A DNA stretch of 64,000 nt from Mesorhizobium huakuii (lineage in GTDB: Bacteria; Pseudomonadota; Alphaproteobacteria; Rhizobiales; Rhizobiaceae): contig NZ_CP050296.1 in NCBI RefSeq assembly GCF_014189455.1, forward strand, positions 4,150,001 to 4,214,000. Direction: 5' to 3'. The position numbers were made by a program, and so were the translations under genes. Shown piece by piece: positions 48,087 to 56,896 of this stretch; position 1 is the stretch's first letter; every line of letters begins with the position of its first letter. The notes under the pieces are model-generated. The model ran no database searches. It saw nothing but the letters and a program-made list of their open reading frames with translations, and was not told the DNA's origin.

Positions 48087-48836
48087 TCAGCGCGTCGCAT
48101 AGCCGCCGTCCACGAGCATGTCGGATCCGGTGACAAAGGATGCGTCCGATGACAAAAGGAAAGCCGCCGCAGCGGCGATCTCCTCCGGCTCCGCGATGCG
48201 GCCGAGCAGATGCGCGGGTCCAAGACCTGCATTGGCGGCCTCGAAGTCTGGAAACCTGCGCAGCAGGCGCGTCGTCGCCACCGCGCCCGGCGACAGGCTG
48301 TTGACGCGCACCTTGTCCGGCGCATGGTCGACCGCCATCGCCTTGGCGAGATGGATCAGCCCCGCCTTGGCGGCACAATAGGCAACGGCCCTGGTGGTCG
48401 CGACGCGTCCGAACTGCGAGCCGATGAACACCACCGAACCGCCGCCACCCGCCGCGATCAACGGCACCGCGTATTTGCTCATCAGGAACGCACCAGTCAG
48501 GCCGACGTCGAGCTCGCGGCGCCAGGATTGTTCGTCGAGATCGACGACGGTAGCATTCGTCGATGGTGCGGCGGCGTTGTACACCAGTCCGTCCAGCCGG
48601 CCGAATTTTTGTCTCGCGAATTCGACGGCGTCCCGGGCGGAGCCAATCTCGGTCACGTCACATTGGCAGGCGGCAGCAGAAGGACCAAGTGTATCGGCAA
48701 GCTGTGTCGCCGCCGCGAGATCATGGTCAGCGCAGACCACGCTGGCGCCTTCCGCAACGCAGCGTTGGGCAATGGCGGCGCCAATGCCGCTTGCGGCGCC
48801 CGCGATCAGGACAACGCTTCCTTGCAGTCGGTTCAT
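48087..48836 (-). CDS. SDR family oxidoreductase
   Basis: A 249-residue short-chain dehydrogenase with GAASGIGAAIA, YNAA at the NNAG position and catalytic YCAAK after FIGSQFG. The chosen start MNRLQGSVVLIAGAASG removes an atypical 46-residue leader. It follows the MFS gene by 10 bases. Second of two SDR enzymes in the operon. Confidence 0.85.
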   Translation of the reverse strand: MNRLQGSVVLIAGAASGIGAAIAQRCVAEGASVVCADHDLAAATQLADTLGPSAAACQCDVTEIGSARDAVEFARQKFGRLDGLVYNAAAPSTNATVVDLDEQSWRRELDVGLTGAFLMSKYAVPLIAAGGGGSVVFIGSQFGRVATTRAVAYCAAKAGLIHLAKAMAVDHAPDKVRVNSLSPGAVATTRLLRRFPDFEAANAGLGPAHLLGRIAEPEEIAAAAAFLLSSDASFVTGSDMLVDGGYATR

Positions 48837-48846
48837 CGCGGCGACC

Positions 48847-50175
48847 TCAACCCCGTTCCTCGACGCTTTGCATGACCGGCGCTGTGACCGGCCGGCGCAG
48901 AAGATTGTAGCAGGCCGCGAGCGTGACCAGGGCGGCGCCGCCGCCGAGCAGCAGGAACATTGCGGGAGGCCCAAGATGCGCCATCAACCCCGCGGCGACG
49001 CCCGGCGTCGCCACATTGCCGATCGAATAGAGCAGAAGCAGCGTGCCGGAGGCAGCGACCATGTGCCGGCTGTGAAGCTGCGATGCACCGAAGGCCATCG
49101 CCACCGGATAGATCGTCAGCGCCGTGGCACCGTAGAGGAAGAACAGCACGAACAGCAGCGGGACCGACAGGGTGCCGACCCATGCGATCGCGGCGCAGGC
49201 CGTCACCGACACCAGCCCTTGCGCCAGCAGCATCAGGCGGCGGTCGAACCGGTCCGACAGCCAGCCGACCGGGGTCTGCGCGAGCATGCCGGCGATGCTG
49301 ATCGTGGTCACCAGCCAGACCGTGGCCGCCGCCGACAGTCCGATCTGCGTCCCGTAAAGAGGCGTCAGCACGAAGATGTTCATGTTGGTGATGCCGGCCT
49401 GGAAAATGGCGACGACCGTCACGGGAGCCAGCCTGAAAAGCGCCAGCGGTCCGAGCCGCCTGTCTGCCTTCGCTCCGGGCGCCGGTGCCGGATCGGTCGG
49501 CACCGAAGGCAGCGCCGGCCAGCGCGACCCAGCGAACTTTGGCGCGAACGCCAGAAGCACCGTCGCCGCCGCGACCAAGAACAGATGCGGAGATTGCGGG
49601 CCGACCAGCGCCACCAGGATCTGGCCGAGCAGCACGGCGATCGCCGTCGTCAGCATGTAGATCGAGAACATCGCGCCGCGATTGTGCTGTTCGGCATAGA
49701 GATTGATCCAGCTCTCGCAGACGACGAACATCGAGGCCATCGACATGCCGCCGAGCAGCCGGAAGCAGAACCAGGCCGGTATGAAGTCGGTGAAGACGAA
49801 GCCCAGGGCCGACAGCAGCGCTGTCGTCAGGATCAGCAGGAAGGTCCGCTCATGGCCATAGCGGGCGACCAATGGACGTGTCATCAGACAGCCGATCAGG
49901 AAGCCGACCGGATAGGCGGTCAGCACGATCTGCACGACGTTGGGGTTGACGCCAGGTTTGCCGAGGTGGAACGACACCGCTGTCGTCAGCATGGCGCTGC
50001 CGATGCAGGCGAGACAGACGCTTGCCATGATCGGCAACATGGCGCGGGAACGCTCGGCGTTCCGCCACAAGCGCATCGCGGATTGAGCGATCGATCCCAT
50101 GAATGCCGCTGTCAGCCGGCTAGAACAGACGCCGGCGATCACAAACAGGATCAATGACCGACGCTGGACTCTCAT
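48847..50175 (-). CDS. MFS transporter
   Basis: A major facilitator with twelve predicted helices; the helix 2-3 loop RPLVARYGHERTF and the central QTPVGWLSDRFDRR fit the YcaD-like branch. The full frame gives 442 residues from an ATG preceded by AGGGGAG, but the first 45 residues have weaker codon bias and the family's first helix begins at Met46 (MLPIMASVCLACIGSA), so the real start may be at 50040. First gene of the minus-strand operon, divergent from ridA. It is the only transporter in the catabolic island and probably imports the substrate. Confidence 0.8.
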   Translation of the reverse strand: MRVQRRSLILFVIAGVCSSRLTAAFMGSIAQSAMRLWRNAERSRAMLPIMASVCLACIGSAMLTTAVSFHLGKPGVNPNVVQIVLTAYPVGFLIGCLMTRPLVARYGHERTFLLILTTALLSALGFVFTDFIPAWFCFRLLGGMSMASMFVVCESWINLYAEQHNRGAMFSIYMLTTAIAVLLGQILVALVGPQSPHLFLVAAATVLLAFAPKFAGSRWPALPSVPTDPAPAPGAKADRRLGPLALFRLAPVTVVAIFQAGITNMNIFVLTPLYGTQIGLSAAATVWLVTTISIAGMLAQTPVGWLSDRFDRRLMLLAQGLVSVTACAAIAWVGTLSVPLLFVLFFLYGATALTIYPVAMAFGASQLHSRHMVAASGTLLLLYSIGNVATPGVAAGLMAHLGPPAMFLLLGGGAALVTLAACYNLLRRPVTAPVMQSVEERG

Positions 50176-50403
50176 GCATGGCGACGGCTCCCCTTGGCAG
50201 CCACGCTGACCGGCTGCTGCTCTCCCAGACAGAAGCTACACCTCGTCATGCATGCCACAAGCGAAGATTGACACGGCTATGGCGTCATTTTTTTGGCCAT
50301 CCCGGTGGCGGAAAACGGCGTTGCGCCGTGCGACAGGCTTTACAGTCCTTTTGCACGCTCCCTACGATAGGTCGCCTGCAGAACATCGAGAGGAGACCAG
50401 GAG

Positions 50404-50754
50404 ATGACGATCGAACGTCTTGAGAATGGCCAACGCTTCTGCCGGGTGCTGCGCTACAACGGCACCGTCTATGTCTCCGGCCTGACGGCGGACGATCTTT
50501 CCGGCGACACCACCGCGCAGACGAAGCAGATCTTCGCCAAGATCGATGCCCTTCTGGCCAAGGCCGGCAGCGACAAGTCGAAGCTTTTGAGCGCCCAGAT
50601 CTGGCTGCGCGACATCGCCGACTTCGACATGATGAATGCGGCCTGGGATGCCTGGATCGACCGCAGCGCCATGCCGGTGCGCGCAACGGTGGAGGCGCGT
50701 CTTGCCGGCGACCAGTATCGCGTCGAGATCATGGTCACGGCGGCGGTCGGCTGA
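50404..50754 (+). CDS. RidA family imine deaminase
   Basis: A 116-residue RidA/YjgF protein with YVSGLTADD, AQIWLRDIADFDMMNAAWDAW and the conserved arginine in PVRATVEARLAG, so it should hydrolyse 2-imino acids to 2-keto acids and ammonia. GAGGAG lies about 10 bases before the ATG. First gene of the plus-strand ureide/D-amino-acid operon, 24 bases before the hydantoinase. It would complete the reaction of the D-amino-acid dehydrogenase encoded in the same operon. Confidence 0.9.
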   Translation: MTIERLENGQRFCRVLRYNGTVYVSGLTADDLSGDTTAQTKQIFAKIDALLAKAGSDKSKLLSAQIWLRDIADFDMMNAAWDAWIDRSAMPVRATVEARLAGDQYRVEIMVTAAVG

Positions 50755-50778
50755 CGCCGATTGGGGTGGGCAAACCGA

Positions 50779-52209
50779 ATGCATGAGCTGGTGATCAAAG
50801 GTGGACGGGTTGCGCTCGACGATGGTTGGGCCGAATGCGACATCGCCGTCGATGAGGGCCGGATTGCCGCCATCGGGACCGGCCTGACCGGTAAAGCCGT
50901 GATCGGCGCCGGCGGTCGCTGGGTCATGCCCGGCGGCATCGACGCCCATTGCCATCTCGACCAGCCGGTCTGGGGCGGGGCCGGTAATGCCGACGATTTC
51001 GAATCCGGCACCATTTCGGCGGCCTTCGGCGGCACGACATGCATCGTCCCGTTCGGCATGCCGGGTCCGGACATGACGACGATCGGCGCCATTGATCGAG
51101 CGCTCGATCGCGCCACAGGGCGCGCGGTGATCGACTACGGGCTGCACGCGGTGGTGACCATGGGCACCGGCTCCGATGTCGAGCAACAGCTTTCGCTGCT
51201 CGCCGGCCGCGGCATCGCCTCGGTCAAGCTATTCATGACCTATCAGGGTTTTGCCGTCGACGATGATCTCTTCTTGAAGGTGCTCGATACCGCCCGCACC
51301 CTTGGCTGGATCGTCATGGTCCATGCCGAGAACGACGCCGCGATCCGGCGCACCCGCCAGCGCCTGATCGATCTCGGCCGCACCGATATCCGCTACCATG
51401 TCGTTGCCCATAGCGAGACCATGGAGCGCGAGGCCACACATCGTGCGCTGGCCTTCGCCGAAATGACCGGCGCGCGCATGACCATCGTCCACGTCTCCTC
51501 CTTGCAGTCGGTCGAGGAGGTGGCGCGGGCGCGCGGGCGCGGCGTCGACGCAATAGCCGAGACCTGCCCGCAATATCTGTTCATCGGCGCTGCCGACCTT
51601 GATCGGCAGGCCATCGATGCGGCGCGTTTCGTGTTTTCGCCGCCGCCGCGTTCGCCGCGCAGCCATGAGCATTTGTGGCAGGCGCTGATCGATGGCGGCA
51701 TCGATCTGTGGTCCTCAGACCATTCGCCCTATTTCTTCGCTGACAAGATCGCGCGATCGCAGACACCTGGCTTCACCACCACGCTGAGCGGCATTCCCGG
51801 CATCGAGACCCGTTTGCCGCTGCTGTTCTCGGAAGGGGTGCTCACCGGCCGGCTGACGCTCGAGCGCTATCTCGATCTCACCTCGCGCAATGCCGCCGCG
51901 ATCTATGGTCTGGCCCACGCCAAGGGGCGGATAGCGGTCGGGCTCGATGCTGACCTGGCACTGTGGGATCCGACAGTGACCTGGACGCTCGGCCATGCCG
52001 CCTTGCATTCGCGTGTCGACTTCACACCCTACGAGGGCAGGCGCGTGACCGGCAAGCCGACCACCGTGCTGGTGCGCGGCGTGCCGGTGGTCGCAGACGG
52101 CAAGCTGCAGGTGCCGCCGGGGTTCGGACAATTCGTGGTGCGTACCGCCGGTGATCCGGCCCGCTCGGGAAAACCAGTCGAGGAGACGACGCCATGGCTC
52201 GATGCCTGA
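50779..52209 (+). CDS. hydA: D-hydantoinase / dihydropyrimidinase
   Basis: A 476-residue cyclic amidohydrolase with a complete binuclear metal site: His57 and His59 (DAHCHLDQP), carboxylated Lys150 (SVKLFMTY), His182 (VHAEND), His238 (VHVSS) and Asp314 (SSDHSPYF). Tyr155, which shapes the stereoselective pocket of D-hydantoinases, is in place. It opens 5-substituted hydantoins or dihydropyrimidines to N-carbamoyl amino acids. The following gene encodes an N-carbamoyl-D-amino acid hydrolase and overlaps its end by 16 bases, which supports hydantoinase over pyrimidine catabolism. Confidence 0.9.
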   Translation: MHELVIKGGRVALDDGWAECDIAVDEGRIAAIGTGLTGKAVIGAGGRWVMPGGIDAHCHLDQPVWGGAGNADDFESGTISAAFGGTTCIVPFGMPGPDMTTIGAIDRALDRATGRAVIDYGLHAVVTMGTGSDVEQQLSLLAGRGIASVKLFMTYQGFAVDDDLFLKVLDTARTLGWIVMVHAENDAAIRRTRQRLIDLGRTDIRYHVVAHSETMEREATHRALAFAEMTGARMTIVHVSSLQSVEEVARARGRGVDAIAETCPQYLFIGAADLDRQAIDAARFVFSPPPRSPRSHEHLWQALIDGGIDLWSSDHSPYFFADKIARSQTPGFTTTLSGIPGIETRLPLLFSEGVLTGRLTLERYLDLTSRNAAAIYGLAHAKGRIAVGLDADLALWDPTVTWTLGHAALHSRVDFTPYEGRRVTGKPTTVLVRGVPVVADGKLQVPPGFGQFVVRTAGDPARSGKPVEETTPWLDA

Positions 52210-53108
52210 CCATAGCGGTCGCCCAGACCGGACCCATCCAGCGCAGCGCCTCGCGTGCCGAAACAGTCGAGCGCCTCGTCCACTTGCTGGAGCAGTCCGC
52301 TGCCGCAGGTGCGGAAATTGTGGCGTTCCCCGAGATGGCGCTCACCACCTTCTTCCCACGCTGGCGTATCGACGATCAGGCGGAGATCGACGCCTTCTTC
52401 GAACAGTCGATGCCTGGCCCCGAAACGCAGCGGCTCTACGCCGCCGCCGCGCGCCTCAAGGTCGGCTTCGCGCTAGGTTATTGCGAGATCGCCAGGGAAG
52501 ACGGCCGCACACGCCATTTCAACACTATGGACCTTGTCGGCCCGGACGGGCGCTTCATCGGGCGTTACCGCAAGATGCATGTGCCAGGGTCGAGCGAGCC
52601 GGAGGAAGGCACCACCACGCATCTCGAACGCCGTTATTTCGAGCCGGGCAATCTCGGCTTCCCGGTCTTCGATTATCGCGGTGTGCGCCTCGGCATGGCG
52701 ATCTGCAATGACCGCCGCTGGCCGGAGACCTATCGCATGCTCTGCCTCAACGGCGCAGAGGTGGTGCTGCTTGGCTACAACACGCCGCTGCTGCTCGATG
52801 AGGCGCCAGCGCTGGCGCATCTCAGAATGTTCCACAACCATCTGCCGATGCAGGCCGGCGCCTACCAGAACACGCTGTGGGTGGCGGCCGCCGCCAAGGC
52901 CGGGCTCGAGGACGGCCAGGCGCTGATCGGCGGCTCCTGCATCATCGCGCCGACCGGCGAGATCGCCGCGCAGGCGATGTCGCTCGGCGACGAGGTCATC
53001 GTCCATCGCGCCGATCTCGACCTGATCGAGACCTGCCGGAAGGTGAATTTCAACTTCGCGCTCTATCGCCGCCCCGACCAGTACCGGCGCATTTCGGAAC
53101 CGGTCTGA
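52194..53108 (+). CDS. hyuC: N-carbamoyl-D-amino acid hydrolase
   Basis: A 304-residue nitrilase-superfamily enzyme, exactly the length of the Agrobacterium D-carbamoylase and collinear with it in many segments (FPEMALTTFFPRW, RRYFEPGNLGFPVFDYRG, ICNDRRWPET, GSCIIAPTGEI). The catalytic triad is visible: Glu47, Lys127 (GRYRKMHVPG) and Cys171. It hydrolyses N-carbamoyl-D-amino acids to D-amino acids, CO2 and ammonia. Start overlaps hydA by 16 bases, so the two are translationally coupled. Confidence 0.92.
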   Translation: MARCLTIAVAQTGPIQRSASRAETVERLVHLLEQSAAAGAEIVAFPEMALTTFFPRWRIDDQAEIDAFFEQSMPGPETQRLYAAAARLKVGFALGYCEIAREDGRTRHFNTMDLVGPDGRFIGRYRKMHVPGSSEPEEGTTTHLERRYFEPGNLGFPVFDYRGVRLGMAICNDRRWPETYRMLCLNGAEVVLLGYNTPLLLDEAPALAHLRMFHNHLPMQAGAYQNTLWVAAAAKAGLEDGQALIGGSCIIAPTGEIAAQAMSLGDEVIVHRADLDLIETCRKVNFNFALYRRPDQYRRISEPV

Positions 53109-53120
53109 GATCGCAACGAG

Positions 53121-55616
53121 ATGAGCGTCATCGAAGCCAATCGAATACAGGGCACAGTGGCGCCTCCGGCCGATCTCTTGTCGTTGAGCGAGATCGTCGA
53201 GAACGGGCTCTGCATCGGCTGCGGCCTCTGCCGTTCGATCGCCACACCCGATGCCATCGAAATGGTGATGACGCCGGAGGGGCGCGAGCGGCCGGTGGCG
53301 AGGCAGGCCTTGGACAGGCCGACGCTGATGCGGATCAACGCCGTCTGCCCGGGGACCCGGATCGCCGGTCCACCGCCGGCGCAGGCAAGCAATGCCACGT
53401 TGACCGACACCGTCTGGGGGCCTGCCGAACGGCTTGTGCTCGGCCGCGCGGGAGATCCCACGGTACGGTTTATCGGTTCAGGCGGCGGGGTGCTGACGGC
53501 GCTCGGCCAGTTCCTGCTGAGCTCCGGGCGCGTCAAATTCGTGCTGCATGTCGCGGCATCACAATCCCAGCCGATGCGCAGCGAACGACGGCTGAGCTTC
53601 GATGCCGCGTCGATGCTTGAGGGCGCCGGCTCGCGCTATGGCCCGGCGACGACCCTGGTGGATTTCGGCGAAATCCTCGATCGCGGCGAGCCCTTCGCGC
53701 TGATCGCCAAGCCTTGCGACATCACCGCCGTGCGCAACCTGGCGCGGCTCGATCCCCGCGTCGACCGGTATATGCGCTATGCCTTGGCCTTCGTCTGCGG
53801 CGGCGCCTCCGACCTGTCGAAATCGGAACAGGTGCTGCAGCGTTTCGGCCTCGCCGAGGACGAGCTGGCGCTGTTCCGCTATCGCGGTTACGGCAATCCC
53901 GGCCTCAACCGGATCGAAACCAGCGACGGCCGCGCCTTCGAACTCACCTATCGGCAGCTGTGGGAGGATGAGGACAAATGGATGATCCAGCCGCGCTGCA
54001 AGATCTGTCCCGACGCGATCGGCCAGGTGGCGGATATCGCGGTTCATGACGCCTGGTTGAACGGCGGGCCGGCGGTCGAGGACGAGGCGCTCAACGGCAT
54101 CATCGTGCGAACAAAGCGCGGGCTGGAGCTATTCGACGCGGCTGTCGAAGCCGGCGTGCTGGAGATCAAGCGCGAGACCGGCTTTGCCGAAATCAGTGAG
54201 TTGCAGTCGCACCAGCTGCGCAAGCGGCGCGCCGTCTGGGCACGGCTGAAAGGCATGGCGATCGCCGGCAAGCCCGTGCCTTTTGTCACCGACCTTGCAC
54301 TTGAAGATTGCGCTGTGCAGAATTCGCTGGCGGAGAATCTGGCCGAGGGTCGCGGCGCTCGCGACCGCGCTCACCGCGCCGCCTGGGTGAGCCGCCTGCC
54401 GTGCCGCGCAAAAGCAAGGTCGTGCAGTCATGTTGAAGGATGGGCTGATATGAGTGCCGCCGAGCAAACCGAAATCATCATCATTGGCGGCGGCATTGCC
54501 GGCGCCGGTGCCGCCTTCGAGATGTCCCGCACTTCCAAGGTGGTCGTGCTCGAGCGGGAAAGCCATTGCGGCTACCACACCACCGGTCGCTCCGCGGCGA
54601 GCTTTACCGAAAATTACGGCAACGGCATCATTCGTCGCATCGTGCTGGCGAGCCGGGCTTTCCTGACCGAGCCGCCTAGCGGCTTCTGCGATTACCCGCT
54701 GCTTAGCAAACGCGGCATGATCACCGTGGCACGCGCCGACCAGCTCGAACTCCTGCGGGAGGATCTGGAGGCCGCGCAGGCCTTGGTCCCCTCGATCGTC
54801 GCGATGACACCGGCCGAGGCGATTGCGCGCGTACCGGTGCTGCGCGCGGATTATCTCGCCGGCGCCTATATCGAACCGCATTCGATGGACATCGATGTGA
54901 ACGGCCTGCATCAAGGCTATCTGCGCGGCGCCCGCGCGTGTGGCGCGCGCATCGTCACCAATGCCGGCGTCAAGGCCATCGGACGGCAAGGCGGTCAATG
55001 GCGGGCCGAAACCCCAGCAGGAACATTCCTTGCGCCAATGCTGGTCAATGCCGCCGGTGCCTGGGGCGATCAGATCGCCGTCATGGCTGGGGTCCGCCCA
55101 ATCGGCCTGCAGCCGAAGCGCCGCACCGCTTTCAACATTCCAGCGCCCGCCGGTGTCGACATTTCAGACTGGCCTCTGGTCAACGATATCGGCGCCGAAT
55201 TCTATTTCAAGCCGGATGCCGGGCAGCTGTTCGTCTCGCCCGCCGATGCAACGCCGTCCGCGCCGATGGATGCCTATGCCGAGGATATCGATGTCGCGAT
55301 CGGTGCCGAGCGTCTCGAACGGGCGACTACGATCGAAGTGCAGCGGGTGTCGCGCTCATGGGCGGGCTTGCGGACCTTCGTCGCGGATGGGTCGCCGGTG
55401 GTCGGACCGGATGACGAGGTCCCGGATTTCATCTGGCTGGTCGGGCAGGGTGGCTACGGCATCAAAACCTCGCCGGCGCTGTCGCGCGTCTGCGCCAGCC
55501 TGATCGCGGGCAAGGGTTTTCCGGACGATGTCGCAAGGCAGGGCGTGTCGATGGACGATCTCACGCCGCACCGACTGCGCGGCGTCGAGCCTAAAGCCAG
55601 GCAGGTTGCTTCATGA
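53121..55616 (+). CDS. FrhB-like Fe-S/flavin module joined to D-arginine-dehydrogenase-like enzyme
   Basis: One open frame of 831 codons with two modules. Residues 1-440 match the F420-hydrogenase/dehydrogenase beta-subunit family: ferredoxin-like cysteines CIGCGLC (31-37), a second set CKICPD, and the GGVLTALGQFLL pocket. Residues 444-831 match FAD-dependent D-amino acid dehydrogenases, closest to DauA (GGGIAGAG, GYHTTGRSAASF, PLLSKRGM, LQPKRRTAF, GGYGIKTSPAL), and have their full length of about 385. An internal ATG at 54450 with GAAGGA upstream could start the second module. Bacteria of this group are not known to make F420, so the Fe-S module may pass electrons from the dehydrogenase. Fusion may be genuine or an artefact (see junction). 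Confidence 0.8.
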   Translation: MSVIEANRIQGTVAPPADLLSLSEIVENGLCIGCGLCRSIATPDAIEMVMTPEGRERPVARQALDRPTLMRINAVCPGTRIAGPPPAQASNATLTDTVWGPAERLVLGRAGDPTVRFIGSGGGVLTALGQFLLSSGRVKFVLHVAASQSQPMRSERRLSFDAASMLEGAGSRYGPATTLVDFGEILDRGEPFALIAKPCDITAVRNLARLDPRVDRYMRYALAFVCGGASDLSKSEQVLQRFGLAEDELALFRYRGYGNPGLNRIETSDGRAFELTYRQLWEDEDKWMIQPRCKICPDAIGQVADIAVHDAWLNGGPAVEDEALNGIIVRTKRGLELFDAAVEAGVLEIKRETGFAEISELQSHQLRKRRAVWARLKGMAIAGKPVPFVTDLALEDCAVQNSLAENLAEGRGARDRAHRAAWVSRLPCRAKARSCSHVEGWADMSAAEQTEIIIIGGGIAGAGAAFEMSRTSKVVVLERESHCGYHTTGRSAASFTENYGNGIIRRIVLASRAFLTEPPSGFCDYPLLSKRGMITVARADQLELLREDLEAAQALVPSIVAMTPAEAIARVPVLRADYLAGAYIEPHSMDIDVNGLHQGYLRGARACGARIVTNAGVKAIGRQGGQWRAETPAGTFLAPMLVNAAGAWGDQIAVMAGVRPIGLQPKRRTAFNIPAPAGVDISDWPLVNDIGAEFYFKPDAGQLFVSPADATPSAPMDAYAEDIDVAIGAERLERATTIEVQRVSRSWAGLRTFVADGSPVVGPDDEVPDFIWLVGQGGYGIKTSPALSRVCASLIAGKGFPDDVARQGVSMDDLTPHRLRGVEPKARQVAS
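54345..54452 (+). other. junction between the FrhB-like and dehydrogenase modules
   Basis: The linker has few coding signs: third-position GC falls after about 54400. A different frame from about 54372 reads LGEPPAVPRKSKVVQSC and stops at 54434-54436, 14 bases before the ATG at 54450, which has its own ribosome-binding site. One missing base near 54370-54385 would turn two genes into this single frame. Confidence 0.45.
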
Positions 55617-56896
55617 GCGATGCCGCACTCACAGCCGGCGGCAGGCTGGCCGGGCATCTGCTGGAGAGGCTTGCGCACGCCACCACCGATACACCGGGGA
55701 TCACGCGCGTCGCCTACGGGCCCGGCGAGCGCTTCGCCCACGATCTCATGCGCGACGAAGCGGAGAAGCTCGGCGCCACGGCGCGTTTCGATGTGGCCGG
55801 CAATCTCTATTTGACGCTGAAGGGCCGTAATCCGGATTTGCCGGCGATTGTCATCGGTTCGCATCTCGACAGCGTGCCGCATGGCGGCAATTTCGACGGC
55901 GCCGCGGGTGTCGTGGCCGGGCTGGCGGTGATGGCCGAACTGGTCGGGCAAGGCATTCAATTGCCGCGCGACCTGATCGTGCTGGCGACCCGCGCCGAAG
56001 AGGCTGTCTGGTTTCCGCTGTCCTATCCCGGCAGCCAGGCAGCACTTGGCCTGCTGGAGCCGGCGGCGCTCGAAGCGAAGCGGTCCGACAGCGGACGCAC
56101 GCTTGCGGATCACATGCATGAGGAAGGCTTCGACCCTGATGCCGTGCGGCGCGGTGTGCCGGGCATCGATGCCGGCCGGATCGCGGCTTTCGTCGAAGTG
56201 CATATCGAGCAGGGACCGCGCCTTATCGCATCCGCTGCGCCGGTCGGTATCGTCACCGGTATCGCCGGCGGCTTCCGCTATGTCGATGCGAAATGCCTTG
56301 GCGCCTACGCGCATTCCGGTGCCGAGCCGCGCTTTGCCCGCCATGACAGCGTGCTCGGCTTTGCCGATCTGGTCGCCGGCCTTGAAGTGGAATGGGACGC
56401 GCTCGAGCGTGAAGGGCATGAGGCCACCATCACCTTCGGCCGGGTGGAATCCGATCCGAGCCAGCACGGCGGCAGCCGCGTCCTGGGCGAACTTCGCTTC
56501 ACGCTCGATGTGCGCAGCGCCGAGGCCGCTGTCCTGGAACGGATCGAGGCTCGCCTTCATGCGCTTTTCGCCGAAGTCGGCGCCAAGCGCGGCGTCAGCT
56601 TTGAGGCCGGACCGCGCTTCACCTGGGAGCCGGCGACCATGTCGCCGGCGCTGATCGCGAGGCTGGACCGCGCTGCCGCCGAGCTGCAAATGCCCGCGCC
56701 GCATGTGCCGAGCGGGGCGGGGCATGATGCGGCCACCTTTGCCGGCTCCGACATTGCGACCGCCATGATCTTCGTGCGCAACGAGAACGGCAGTCACAAC
56801 CCGGATGAAGCGATGGAGATCGCCGATCTCGATCAGGCGATCCGTCTGCTTCTTCGCTTCGTCACCGACTTCGACAATCCCCTGGGACAGCCATGA
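55613..56896 (+). CDS. M20-family amidase (N-carbamoyl-L-amino acid hydrolase / allantoate amidohydrolase type)
   Basis: A 427-residue Zn- or Mn-dependent hydrolase with the metal ligands of the AllC/L-carbamoylase family: His84 and Asp95 (GSHLDSVPHGGNFDG), Glu129/Glu130 (the usual EEGVRF reads EEAVWF), His197 (VEVHIEQGP) and His371 (SGAGHDAATF). It would remove a carbamoyl group from an L-amino acid or ureido acid. It overlaps the previous stop by 4 bases (ATGA). Having this together with a D-carbamoylase is unusual; they may act on two enantiomers or on two different ureido bonds. Confidence 0.85.
   Translation: MSDAALTAGGRLAGHLLERLAHATTDTPGITRVAYGPGERFAHDLMRDEAEKLGATARFDVAGNLYLTLKGRNPDLPAIVIGSHLDSVPHGGNFDGAAGVVAGLAVMAELVGQGIQLPRDLIVLATRAEEAVWFPLSYPGSQAALGLLEPAALEAKRSDSGRTLADHMHEEGFDPDAVRRGVPGIDAGRIAAFVEVHIEQGPRLIASAAPVGIVTGIAGGFRYVDAKCLGAYAHSGAEPRFARHDSVLGFADLVAGLEVEWDALEREGHEATITFGRVESDPSQHGGSRVLGELRFTLDVRSAEAAVLERIEARLHALFAEVGAKRGVSFEAGPRFTWEPATMSPALIARLDRAAAELQMPAPHVPSGAGHDAATFAGSDIATAMIFVRNENGSHNPDEAMEIADLDQAIRLLLRFVTDFDNPLGQP

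Noticed and set aside
48394..50157. 587-codon open frame opposite the MFS and SDR genes
   Set aside because: Arg/Gln/His-rich shadow of membrane-protein codons; the MFS protein on the other strand has clear helices and motifs.
50296..50330. Possible sigma-54 promoter before ridA (TGGC and TTGC elements)
   Set aside because: The spacing between GG and GC is 14 bases rather than 10.
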